A DNA stretch of 64,000 nt, taken from the NCBI GenBank assembly GCA_022226955.1, contig CP092079.1:884015-948014 (forward strand), given 5' to 3'. Positions 51,275 to 61,900 of this stretch are shown piece after piece. The number at the start of each line of letters is the position of its first letter. Position 1 is the first letter of the stretch. Source of the DNA: Nitrospira sp. (GTDB lineage Bacteria; Nitrospirota; Nitrospiria; Nitrospirales; Nitrospiraceae). The notes below the pieces were generated by a model, which saw nothing but the letters and a program-made list of their open reading frames with translations, made no database searches and had not been told where the DNA came from. The position numbers were made by a program, and so were the translations under genes.

Positions 51275-52951
51275 CTATCCTAAATGAGCGATTGAAGAAT
51301 CCGTGAACATCGGCACTCGCCGCACGGTGGTCTTCGACGAGTTGCGCGTCAGCTGCCGGTGAATCTCTGTCAGATGCCGCCTCCATTGGCGATAGGCCAG
51401 CGCATGGTGCTGGGCCATGCGATCGAGCCCCCTGACATGATCGTGGTGAATGAAGCGCATGAACGAGGCCGTTGCCGGAGAGCTGGCAATATGGGCCATC
51501 CCCAGCCGTACGACGCGTTCACGCAGCGCCGTTTGCTCCCGTTGAAGCGCCTGCAATGAACCGGGCGACCGAGCAGCCTGCGCGGCGGCCTGCACAATGG
51601 CATCGGCTTGACGGCAGAGCCGGTCGAGTTCTGGCATCATGCCAGCCAGATGGCGCGCTGAGGCGGCGGCATTCTGAGGCGCGGTCGAATCCGATGGGAT
51701 ATGACTGACGGTATGGGTCAGCGTTTCATACCAGTACCGTCTCCAATACCGGCTATACCAGTCGAGATCCGACGATTCCTCCGTCCCTACCGCGCAATAA
51801 TTTCCCAGCCGATCTTCATCGACGGACGAACGATAGAGTCGGTAGCCCGGCGCGTCCGGGGGACAGTCCCCTTTGGCCAGCACATGCAGCAGCAAATCAG
51901 CCACCATGGCCACGGGAAGACGATCCTTGCAGCTGTGATGGGCGCAGACCTGGTCGAATCCGCAGGGGGCGCATTCCAATTCAGGCTGCACAACCCAATG
52001 CCCTGCTCCATAGGGACCGGTCTCCCGAAAGTCTACGTGTCCGACGGAGAGATCGATCACCGGCACCTGCACTCCGACGGCCAAATGCATCGGGCCGGTA
52101 TCGTTGGTGAGGAGCAGGCGGCATTCCGCGAGCAAGCCCACCAACTGCTCCACCGTTGTCTGTCCGGCTGCATTCAAGACAGGATTGCGCCCTCCGGCTT
52201 CCCGATACACGGCGAGTACCTGTGCGAGCGTGTCCTGTTCGGCCGGAGTGCCAATGAGGACGATGCCGCCCTTCCAGCGCGCGCTCAGGTGTGCCAACGT
52301 GCGCCCAAAATGTTCGGGCCGCCAGGCTTTCATCGCGTCGCTCGCTCCGGCCTGCACGGCAATCCATTCCTGCGAGGCCTCCGGCGCAGCGGCGAGAAAC
52401 CGTTTCGCCCAGTCGCGGGCCGTCGGCGTCACGCGCACCGACAAAGGAGCGTGCGTTCCAGGCCCGCTTCCTCCTAAGGCATAGACATCGACGAGATTGA
52501 AGCGGTTCAATGCGCGAAAATGATGCATGTCGGTGAAATACGCCATCCAGGGATTATCGATCACGCTCTCTCCGTCCCAGGCGCATCGCGCGCCGCGGAT
52601 ATCGGACGCGCCGATGTACGACGCCAGTAAAGCGCTCGAACGATTGAAGGTGAGATTAATGAGACGATGGTAATGTCTGTCCGCCAATGGCCTGGCCCAA
52701 GCGGCCAGATCCGCGTAGAGCGCGGTCGCGCTCTTGACCGCCGCGCGACTGTCGTCGATCAAGGCATGAAAATCGTACGTGATAATGTCCCGGAGCCCAG
52801 GCAGCAAGGACGCGACAGCGGCAAACCGGCGGTCGATAACCACATCGACCGCCACGCCAGGCCATTCTTCTTGCAGCCGAGACAGCAAGGTCCCCATTTG
52901 GACCAGATCGCCCATCCGCGTAATATTGAGGATCAGCACTTGCCGGTTCAT
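51275..52951 (-). CDS. Family 9 glycosyltransferase (heptosyltransferase-like) with C-terminal extension
   Basis: The 558-residue protein has the GT9 fold: N-terminal VLILNITRMGDLVQMGTLLS, LTFNRSSALLASYIGA, and the nucleotide-sugar region LLTNDTGPMHLAVGVQVPVI. Classical heptosyltransferases are about 350 residues; here about 190 helical residues are added at the C-terminus. GT9 enzymes transfer heptoses to LPS cores or to protein, as for autotransporters. Overlap with the CgeB-like gene (ATGA) shows tight coupling in the glycosylation operon. Confidence 0.85.
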   Translation of the reverse strand: MNRQVLILNITRMGDLVQMGTLLSRLQEEWPGVAVDVVIDRRFAAVASLLPGLRDIITYDFHALIDDSRAAVKSATALYADLAAWARPLADRHYHRLINLTFNRSSALLASYIGASDIRGARCAWDGESVIDNPWMAYFTDMHHFRALNRFNLVDVYALGGSGPGTHAPLSVRVTPTARDWAKRFLAAAPEASQEWIAVQAGASDAMKAWRPEHFGRTLAHLSARWKGGIVLIGTPAEQDTLAQVLAVYREAGGRNPVLNAAGQTTVEQLVGLLAECRLLLTNDTGPMHLAVGVQVPVIDLSVGHVDFRETGPYGAGHWVVQPELECAPCGFDQVCAHHSCKDRLPVAMVADLLLHVLAKGDCPPDAPGYRLYRSSVDEDRLGNYCAVGTEESSDLDWYSRYWRRYWYETLTHTVSHIPSDSTAPQNAAASARHLAGMMPELDRLCRQADAIVQAAAQAARSPGSLQALQREQTALRERVVRLGMAHIASSPATASFMRFIHHDHVRGLDRMAQHHALAYRQWRRHLTEIHRQLTRNSSKTTVRRVPMFTDSSIAHLG

Positions 52952-54765
52952 ACCAGGTCCCTAGTTTCCGTCCGATAGCTTTCGAGCATGAGAATCAGCA
53001 AGTCTTCTCGGCTCAGCTCTGTACGGGGTCCGCGGGCGCGAATTTGCGCGGCCAGATCTTTCAACTCGACCCGCTGATCGGGCGCAAATTGGCGCAACAT
53101 CGGAGCCAGTTCAGGCGGCGTCGTTGTCTGTGCGGCCAGCGCTTCCGCCGTCCGCTCCCCACGCAGAATCGATCCCAATCGATCCGGTTCCCGCAAGCCT
53201 AATTCAGATAGCAAGGCTTTCATGCGATGTTCGTAGGTATGCTGCCGCAAGACCCGCTGGCGAGCCGCGTCGGCAATGGTCCGGCGGCCGACCGGATCTC
53301 GAAGCCAGGTTCTAATCAGTGAAGAGATCTCGCCGGAGCCTTCAAACGTGACCAGCTCGTCTTCAGTAAAGCATTCGGGCAAGAGCGTTCGTTGATCGAC
53401 CAGTTGAAAGGCGCCGGCCGCAGCCAATTCAAACGTGCGAGGATTCACAAAGTCCGCCGCCGGATCCAACCCCTCACCGGTATGCGAGTGGAGATTCAGA
53501 TTGATGGCCGTCGCGTTGAATACCTTGAGGCAGGTCTCGGTGTCGATCCGCGCGCCGTTCCGCTGGAGCACCGAGGCAATGGCATCGGCGCCGTCCCATT
53601 CGTTCCCCCACACCTTGAAGGTCCAGTCCTTGCCGATCCAGCGGGGCAACAGCGTGCGCCGATTGGCATATCCAGCGCCGACAAACGACACATCCGATCC
53701 GAATTCCAGTTGTTCGTTCATCGTCAAGGTCAGCGGCCGATGCACGGACGGATCGGCGGCCATGGGAAGGTAGCTCACATGAGGCGCACCGGCACGCCGA
53801 AGGGCCTCATGGCAATCCTGTTGCTGAATCGTGAACCAATAATCGTATCCAGGAGCAAGTTGCTGCCAGTACGTCAAGTGCCGGTAATTTTCCACAAACC
53901 ACATGGCCGTCATGAATTTTTTCCGCCGGAGATGCTCCAGGGCGCCAAGCGACAGAGGAGCTTGCGCCATGGACAGCACCAGATCGGGAGGATCTTCCGA
54001 AAGCGCCGTCAATGTGTCCATACTGAGCACATCGGCTAGCCGGCTTTGCATCGAGAGACGATGGCGGGGGTCGCGGAAGCGATTAAAGCGCTCAAAGCTG
54101 GCATGATGGACGCTATGGTCTACCCAGCTCACTCGATGACCGAGCGCTTCCAATGCTCGCACGACATATCCCGTGATCGGCAGCGAGCCGCCATAAATCG
54201 GTCCCACAACAGCGACATGCAAACGTCCATGCTGGCGCGCCGCCAGCAACCGGCGCAATTCGCCATCGAGAGCCTGATGCAGAACCGCGTACGGACGCGC
54301 CGCCGGAGCATAGGTGAAACATCGGAGGGGGGCCGATTTGGACGCGAGTTGCGTCGCCATCTCGTCGACGTTTCCCCAAATCCATTCGATGGCGTTTAGC
54401 CAAGGGCCTAACGGCCGCGCAGCCAGGGCATCCTTGAACACGGCAATGTCGGCAATCACGACAGCCAGTCGCGCACCGGCCGGCTTCGATGCGAATAATG
54501 TCTCGATGTGATAGAGCAGGCCCACGCCGAACACCACCCCCAGTTCACCGGCGCGCCATTCCTTGGCTTGCAGGGCGGCCCATGATTGGGCTTCCTTTTT
54601 GGGGTCGTAGGCGCTGTGAATCCATTGTCCGCCTTGCGTGGCCGACGGGCTGCCTTCTCGAGACGGTGCGACCGAGAGCACGTTCCCGGCACTGCCGGTC
54701 ACCGCGGAGACCAGCTCCGGAAAGGTCTTTCGAATGCCATCCAGATGTGTCTGTAGAAGATTCAT
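52948..54765 (-). CDS. CgeB-like glycosyltransferase
   Basis: The 605-residue protein has a DUF3880/CgeB-type two-domain arrangement: GRLHVAVVGPIYGGSLPITG at about residue 175, and a second Rossmann domain with FGSDVSFVGAGYANRRTLLP and VNPRTFELAAAGAFQLVDQR. CgeB-family enzymes modify spore or flagellar surfaces. The N-terminal 170 residues resemble the DUF115-type region of flagellin glycosylation proteins (maf), only loosely. The start lies seven bases after the GT9 gene at 54773. Confidence 0.78.
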   Translation of the reverse strand: MNLLQTHLDGIRKTFPELVSAVTGSAGNVLSVAPSREGSPSATQGGQWIHSAYDPKKEAQSWAALQAKEWRAGELGVVFGVGLLYHIETLFASKPAGARLAVVIADIAVFKDALAARPLGPWLNAIEWIWGNVDEMATQLASKSAPLRCFTYAPAARPYAVLHQALDGELRRLLAARQHGRLHVAVVGPIYGGSLPITGYVVRALEALGHRVSWVDHSVHHASFERFNRFRDPRHRLSMQSRLADVLSMDTLTALSEDPPDLVLSMAQAPLSLGALEHLRRKKFMTAMWFVENYRHLTYWQQLAPGYDYWFTIQQQDCHEALRRAGAPHVSYLPMAADPSVHRPLTLTMNEQLEFGSDVSFVGAGYANRRTLLPRWIGKDWTFKVWGNEWDGADAIASVLQRNGARIDTETCLKVFNATAINLNLHSHTGEGLDPAADFVNPRTFELAAAGAFQLVDQRTLLPECFTEDELVTFEGSGEISSLIRTWLRDPVGRRTIADAARQRVLRQHTYEHRMKALLSELGLREPDRLGSILRGERTAEALAAQTTTPPELAPMLRQFAPDQRVELKDLAAQIRARGPRTELSREDLLILMLESYRTETRDLV

Positions 54766-54772
54766 CTATTCC

Positions 54773-55948
54773 TTATGCCGATATGGGCTGTGACAGCTCA
54801 TGCCAGAGTGCTTCACGTTCCTGAGGCGGCTGCGAGGATTGTCCCGCTTCGCTATAGTACGTGCCCCATTCATCGGTATGACTTGTCCAGGAGGCCCAGT
54901 GCGCCTGCATTCGAGGAGATTGGTTCAATAAGACGTCTAGCGACGGTTCGATCGGCCACGCGGCCGGAGCGACTGAACTGCCGTCTTCGCTCTGGGCTTG
55001 CCAAATACGGTGACCGGAACCATAGGGACCGGTCTCGTGAACCCGGGCGCGCGCGAAATACCATCCGATGGTCGGCGTGCCGGCCGCCGCAGCCAGATGC
55101 AATGGACCGGTATCCGCGCCAATGGCGTAATGGCAGCGGGTGAGCGTATGGGCCAGCTCGTGAATCGTGGTGTGCCCGGTGATGTCCCAGATGCGCCCGA
55201 GAATCGAGGGTGGCAGCTGGTCCTGGATCGCGCGCGCGCGGTCGCATTCCGTCCCCTGTCCGATCAAAACGACGCGGCCTCGTGGGAGCACCGCCAGAAA
55301 CCGCACAATCCATGCGCGCCAGACATCGACAGGGACAAGCCGGGCCGGATCCCCTGCTCCGACAACGATTCCAATCCATGGCCCGCCACCTTGTCCGATT
55401 TGTTCTAGATTGCGCGAGGGAACAACCAGCGGCGTCAAGCAACGTGGAGGCATTCCAGGAGGAATCAACCCACACATGCCGCAGAACGCATCCGATAAAT
55501 GAATGCTATTCGACCGGCGGGTTCGCGCAATCTCCCGGACATAGGCAGCCCAAGGTGTCAGCTGCTCACTGAGCGGGCCCTGTGCCAGTGGTCCGACGGA
55601 CTCATTCGCCAGGAGCGCGCCGGCAATAATGGCGCGGGTATGTTGATTGAGCACGAAGGCCCGATCATAACGTTGTGGGCAGAGGGCGGCGAGCTCCTGC
55701 TCGATTTCCTTCCGCTGCTCAGGCTGCATCCCCTGCGCGGCCCGCGCCGCCCAGCGATGCCATCTGGCTCCGTCCCACCCGATCACTCGGTCGAGCCCAG
55801 GAATCAGCGTGCCCAGGTCCCGAAGCGGTTCGGGACAGAGGAGATCGATGGTCTCGCGGGGACACTGCTTGCGCAAGGCAGCAATCATCGGCATCGTTTG
55901 CACGAGATCGCCGAGTCGCGCCAGTTGTATGACCAGTGTTCTAGACAT
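54773..55948 (-). CDS. Family 9 glycosyltransferase (heptosyltransferase-like)
   Basis: The 391-residue protein begins MSRTLVIQLARLGDLVQTMP and has the C-terminal donor-binding signature YAIGADTGPLHLAAAAGTPT followed by ARVHETGPYG. The domain layout and length match GT9 without extra parts. It is a paralogue of 51275-52951, both with the ETGPYGxGH ending. It follows the giant glycosyltransferase gene by five bases. Confidence 0.88.
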   Translation of the reverse strand: MSRTLVIQLARLGDLVQTMPMIAALRKQCPRETIDLLCPEPLRDLGTLIPGLDRVIGWDGARWHRWAARAAQGMQPEQRKEIEQELAALCPQRYDRAFVLNQHTRAIIAGALLANESVGPLAQGPLSEQLTPWAAYVREIARTRRSNSIHLSDAFCGMCGLIPPGMPPRCLTPLVVPSRNLEQIGQGGGPWIGIVVGAGDPARLVPVDVWRAWIVRFLAVLPRGRVVLIGQGTECDRARAIQDQLPPSILGRIWDITGHTTIHELAHTLTRCHYAIGADTGPLHLAAAAGTPTIGWYFARARVHETGPYGSGHRIWQAQSEDGSSVAPAAWPIEPSLDVLLNQSPRMQAHWASWTSHTDEWGTYYSEAGQSSQPPQEREALWHELSQPISA

Positions 55949-55953
55949 GCGTT

Positions 55954-58900
55954 CTACGCGTTGGCGGCATCCATTGCTAACGCGCGTTCTTTGGCGACAA
56001 TCGCCTGCCCAAGCTCGCGCAATCCTTCATAGGTGGGAGCCAATGCGTACAACTGATCGTATTCCTGGCGCGACTTCTCCACCGAGTCGGCTCGCAGGAG
56101 CACTCCGGCATACGCAAATCTGACGGACAAGTCGCTGGGATTCCGCGCAAGGTAGTTGTGCAACTGCACGCTCAACTCGCGCCAGCGGTTTTGCGCGGTC
56201 CCTGCCCGCAACAGCCAATGAATCGCCTCGGCATCGTCGGGATTTTCCGCAAGGACCCGAAGAAAAGTCTGCCAGGCTCCCTGCGGATAGGCGCGGCCCA
56301 TCGACGCCATGCCGATGCCCATGAGGCACTTCTTGCGAGTGGCCCCCTGATTGAGTGCCGTGGTAAAGGCAATTTCCGCTTCGCGGTATTGCTCCCGCTG
56401 CATATGGAGGATCGCCCGAAGCAGCAGCGCCTCCGCATGAGTGGGATACTGTTTAAGCAATGCATCCACGCGTGTCGACGCCATCGAGAGCTGGCCCCCG
56501 GCGAGTCCGGCGCGAATCTCTTCCAGCTCGCGGAAGGCAGGATCTGTAAGGTCTTCGATCCGGCGCAGATAGTCACCGGCAATACTCGGCAACGCCATGG
56601 CTGCAGCCACGGATGCCGCCCAATTTAGAAGAGAGGGATCGGCGGGCCACTCCGCATACCGTTTCAATGCAGCCTCCACCGCCATCATGTCTTGGTTATG
56701 TGCTGCCTGTTGCATACCAGCGACGAGATCCCAAGCCCGACGCTCTTCGGGAGTATCGATCAGATGAAGCTGATACGACCGGAAGCCATCCTTATCGACG
56801 CCGACGGCTTTATAACCATCCCCCGCGTAGATGCCGTCGTCATCAACCAGCCACCAACAGCGCCCCCATCGTTGCTGCAAGCGGACGGCGTTGGCTTGGT
56901 CATGATTCTTTCGTCCCGGCGTTTGGCTTTCCAAGTGATAGAGCACACTCCGAGGCTGATACACGATGCGGCCTCGCTTCTCCCGTACGCGCAGGCAAAG
57001 ATCGACATCTTCAAACCCGTTGCGGAAGCCTTCGTCGAATCCACCGAGTTCCGCGAAGACCGAACGGCGGATCAGGAGGCAGGCGGCGGTGACCGCGTTC
57101 AGTTCCCGCCGTTTATTGACGGCCGGATGGTCGGCGGCAAACCCATTATAGATATGGTACGGCGTCAGATTGTGCCGGTCGATGGCTACGCCGGCATGTT
57201 GAACCGTGCCGTTCTGGTACAGCAGTTTGCTGCCTGCGACCATGACATCGGGATTGGCCTTCGTTTCTTCGACCAGCGCGCTCAGCCAGCCTTTGAGTGG
57301 AATCGTATCGTTGTTCAGAAACACGAGGTACTCGCCCCTGGCCACGGCAGCGCCCTGGTTGCAGGCCTTGGCAAACCCAAGATTGTCGTCGTTGGTGATA
57401 ATCCGAACGTCGCCACCCAATGACGCGAGGAATTCCGGCGTGCCGTCCGTCGAGTGATTGTCGACAACGATCAATTCGAACGAGACATCTTCCGTTGCCG
57501 GACCGAGGGCGACCAGGCACTGCCGAGTCAGTTCGAGCTTGTTCCAGACGGGAATGACGATGGAACAGGTAAAGCGCTTGGGGGCATGAGCGTGCCTCAG
57601 GTCCTGGAGGCGCTTCTGTTGCCCCTCGAGCACGGCGGGGTGATTGGCGGCATAGGGCGCATACTTGCGATAGATAATTTCCGCGGTTCGCAGAAAGATT
57701 TCCCGAGGCTGGCTGCTCATGGAAGAGCCGTCGCCGCGCCAGCTGAATTCAGCCGTGGTCTTGGGGATATGCACAAATGGATAGCGGGTGGCCATGCGAA
57801 TCCAGAGATCCCAATCCTCATGCACAAACAGACTTTCATCGAAGTCGCCAACGTCATTCAGACATGCTCGTGCATGCATGACGCAGAGCACGGGAATGTA
57901 ATTGGCAATGAGGAGCTGATGCGGGTTGAACTCCTCTGCGTAAGGTCGATCGCGGCGGATTTCGGAGAGCGTCTCGCCGGCGGTCTGTTCGTGGACGCGC
58001 CAGGCATCGGTATAGGCCACTTTGCACTCGCCGGTCTCTAACTGGGCAACCAGCGTGCTGATATGATCCGGGAGAAAACGGTCGTCGTCGTCGAGGTAAC
58101 AGACATATTTCCCCGTGGCATGGCGGAGACCGGTGTTGCGCGAAGCCGCCAACCCCTTGTTTCGGTCGTGATTGATCAGGGTAATGCGTCCATCCTGATT
58201 GACGGCGACAATCACCGCCTCGACCGGCATGGCGCCGTCGTTGACTACAACGATCTGGACGTCTCTGTAATCCTGGTCGAGCACACTGGCCAGCGCGGTC
58301 CGCAGGCGGTCGGGCCGGTTGTATGTCGGAATAATGACCGTGACCATCGGCGCGCGATTGATCGTCTGGCGCTGGAGGCGAGTGTCTGCCGCCGCCCGCT
58401 GCGCAACCCAGACCTGGTAGATCGGCAACAGATTCATCGTCTTGACGTCATGTGGCGTGGGTGCCGGAATATACCGAAGGTTCGGAACCTCGACATAGAT
58501 TCGTTCCAACCCCAACGGAGTCAGGCCTTGAGCCATCATAGATTCTTCGAGCCGCTGTTCGGTAATCCAGTCCTCAACCGGCTGGCAAGGCGGCGAGATC
58601 GCCTTCCAACGTTCCCACATTTCCCCCCGGGGCGTTGTGAGAATGACATACCCATCAGAAGTCAGCAGTTGTGTGAGCTCGTCCAAGAATACCTGCTTCT
58701 GCGGATCCGGCACATGCTCAATGACCTCGGAGCAGAGCACCACATCGTATGGGGTAAAGTCCGTTCTCCTCAAGACGGTCTCGGCGGTGCCGGCCTCGAA
58801 GCGGATGTGCGGAAACATCTTGCGGGCATGCTCAATGACTCCCGCCACCGGCTCGACACCCTCAACGGTTCCATATTGCGAGGCTAGATTGCTTAGCCAA

Positions 58901-61900
58901 CCTCGCCCGCAGCCGACCTCAAGAATGCGGAGGGTGCCGTCAGGGCGGGCTGTCTTGAACCGGCGGAGAATGTGTTCCATGAAACCGGCAATTTTCGACC
59001 ACCGCGCGGCTTCGTCGTGATTGGGCTCGGGTGCCGACCATGCCGGACTCTTGACGAACATATCGACATAAAATTGATCCTGATTCATTCGATCCTCTTG
59101 TACTGGTGTGGCATGGGTGTACAGGGGCAATGCTGCGACAGACGAGGCACTCGGCTCGGCGGGCGCGTGCGACAGGGCCGGACGATGCGCGCTGCTCTGC
59201 GGTTGTGACGCTCCGGCAGCCATGAGCGAACGGAATCGAGCCCGCAAATCATCGCGCATGCGGGCGATCGCGTCCGGCGTCTCGAAGGAAACGGACAGCC
59301 GGCCGGTTTCGATCAACTCGATCCAGCCAGCCAGAACGGATTCCCACTGGAAGCAGCTGGTCCAATGACGGTAGCCGGCCTGCGCCAACTCGGCGCAATA
59401 ATCCGGATGGATCATCAACAGCTCAACGGCGTTGCGAAACTCTTGCAACGGCAGGATAAGCCCTCCCGCCTGTTCCCTGGCCATGCCACAGCCTGGGGTC
59501 GCAAGCCAGGGGCGCTGCATGCTCATCGCCTCTAAAATGCAGAGCGGCGAGACTTCGGCATCGGAGGAGAGGACGACGAGATTGGCGGCCTGAATCGCGG
59601 CAGCCACGCCTGCCCGGTCGAGCCCTGGGATATAGAGCACGTCCGGCCTGGCCGAAAGCGCATGGTGCACTTCCGCAATATATTCGGTGTCATGTGTCTC
59701 GTACCCCACGAGAACCAGCATGGCGCGTGGCGGCAATGGCGTCAGTGCATTGAGCAGGCCCACGTGATTCTTGACACGATAGAAATTGGCAACATGCACG
59801 ATGAGAAAGCGGTCGTCCGCAATTTCGTACCGTCCTCTAAAGTCGAAGGCGGGGCTGAGCACAGCCGTCCCATTCGGAATGACCGTGGCTGAAAAGCCAA
59901 GGTCTCGACAGCATCGGGCATCGAAGGTCTCCTGTCCAAGCGCGACCACGGCCGTCGTCTGTTCGAGCAATTGCTTCAAAAGCCCGGCGACGACCGGGCG
60001 TTGCCGGATGAAGTCGTACCCCTCCTGATTCACCGTGGGCTGAAACAGGATGCGCCGGCTCTTCAAATCCTGCAGTTCGAGAATCGCGTAGAATATTCGA
60101 TTAACGGGCGAGCCCAGCAGAATGCAGGCCTCGTAGAGATTCGACGCCACGCGCTGCTTCACTTGAAAGGCCGCGGCCGGAACGCCGTCGATCACGCGAT
60201 CCGGAGGGGCCAGTTGAACGATGTCGATGCCCCGGTAGCGTTCCATCGTGCGGTCGGCCTGTTCATAGCAAGCCACCGTCACCCGATAGCCCGCGGCAAT
60301 GAGCCCCGCGCCCAGGTCCTCCGCCACCGTTTCGACCCCTCCGACCGATGGCCAGAAGTACGGTGTCACGATCAAGATATGCCGTGAGGAACCGGCGCGT
60401 TGCGGCGGCATCCCCGCAGACGGCTTCTGCGACTGTCTCGCCGGCGGTGCAACCGCTGTTTCGACGGGCAGTGGCACAGAAGTCCATTGGACTTCCTCGA
60501 ACGGAATCGGAGGATTACGCAGTGGCATTGCCGCGAGGCTGGGGTCATACGGTTGAGACGGCGGCGGTGGAGCGGTAAAGAGCCGCTCAAAGATGTCCAA
60601 CTCTTTCAAATTGTACGCACGGGCGTCTTTTTCACGGTCTGGAGCGCGCCGAGCCTCGATGATTCCGTGCGCCGCTCCCAGCAGCGCGAATAAGTGCACG
60701 ATGTCTCCGCTCTCGCGAAACTTGCCGGCTTTGCGATGAATATCCGAGGTCAAGACATTCCACTGCAGAATGTCTTTCTCATACATCGTTTTATAGCGCC
60801 GGTAGATGCTTGCAGGCGTGTAGATCGTGCCGTGGCGCCCAAGGACATCGGGATGGAGAATCCAGCGAATCCCTTGCTCCCCCATCTGATCCAGCAGATT
60901 CATTTCGCTGGCCTTGAGATCGCGGAACGAGACCCGCTTCAATAACGCCATTCGATAGATTTTGACGCCTTGGATCGCGCACTCGCGGTCTTCGTCGTAC
61001 AGATGAAAGCAGACCATGCCAACTGTCTCGGGGGCCTTTCGCATGATGCCTTCCATCGTCGCGACGGCATCGGGATTGAGCATCATGTCTTCATCGACCT
61101 GAATGAAAAACTCGGTGTCGCAATCCGCGATCATGCGCTGAGCGGCGGCGCTGAACGGGCTGACATTGCGGATGATGTCCAGCTTGAACGGCGGCCCTTC
61201 TTGCTTGCGCAACGCCTCCAGGCAAGACGGACATGCCGGATCGTCTACGGTAAGGACAAAGACTGTGGTGGATACGGATGCCGCAGAAACAGTGATGGGC
61301 TCCGCTTCCGCAAGCCTGGCGGTTGCCACCGGTTCGGACACTGTCTCGCTGCCGTAGTCCGGCTGCCGGCCGCTGTCGATCCAGTCGAGAGTCTGTCGAA
61401 TCCGAATCTCGGCGGTATGATAACGTTGAACCTTGGCTTGGGCGGCGCGGGCGATGCGGGAGGCCAGAGAGTGGTCCTGCAAAAGCCGCTCGAGCATGCC
61501 GGCCAGCACCGCCGGATCGTCCTTGGGAAAGGTGAGAATCTCCGCGCCCTCCTCGAAGAGCCGTGCGTTTCGAGGGCGATTGGAAATCGCCCAGGATACG
61601 ATAGGACGGCCCGCCGCCATACCTTCCAAGACACGCCCGCCGTAGAACTTGGCCAGGCTCGGCAAATTCACAATCGCCGCCCAATCGGACAAGCGTTCCA
61701 TCCAGTCCGCAAACTCGGCGGCGCGAATCTCCTTCAATTTGTGGACGTATTGTTTGAACAGGCTCTCCGGCACCGGACTCCCAGTTTTGAGCAGATCCCG
61801 CGCAGCGAGTTGCAAGCGGTCGAACAACTGTTGCGCCGGCGTCGGCGGCGATGCGGGCGGCGCAAACGTCAGATGCCTCTGGAGCAGAGGATGCTGAATC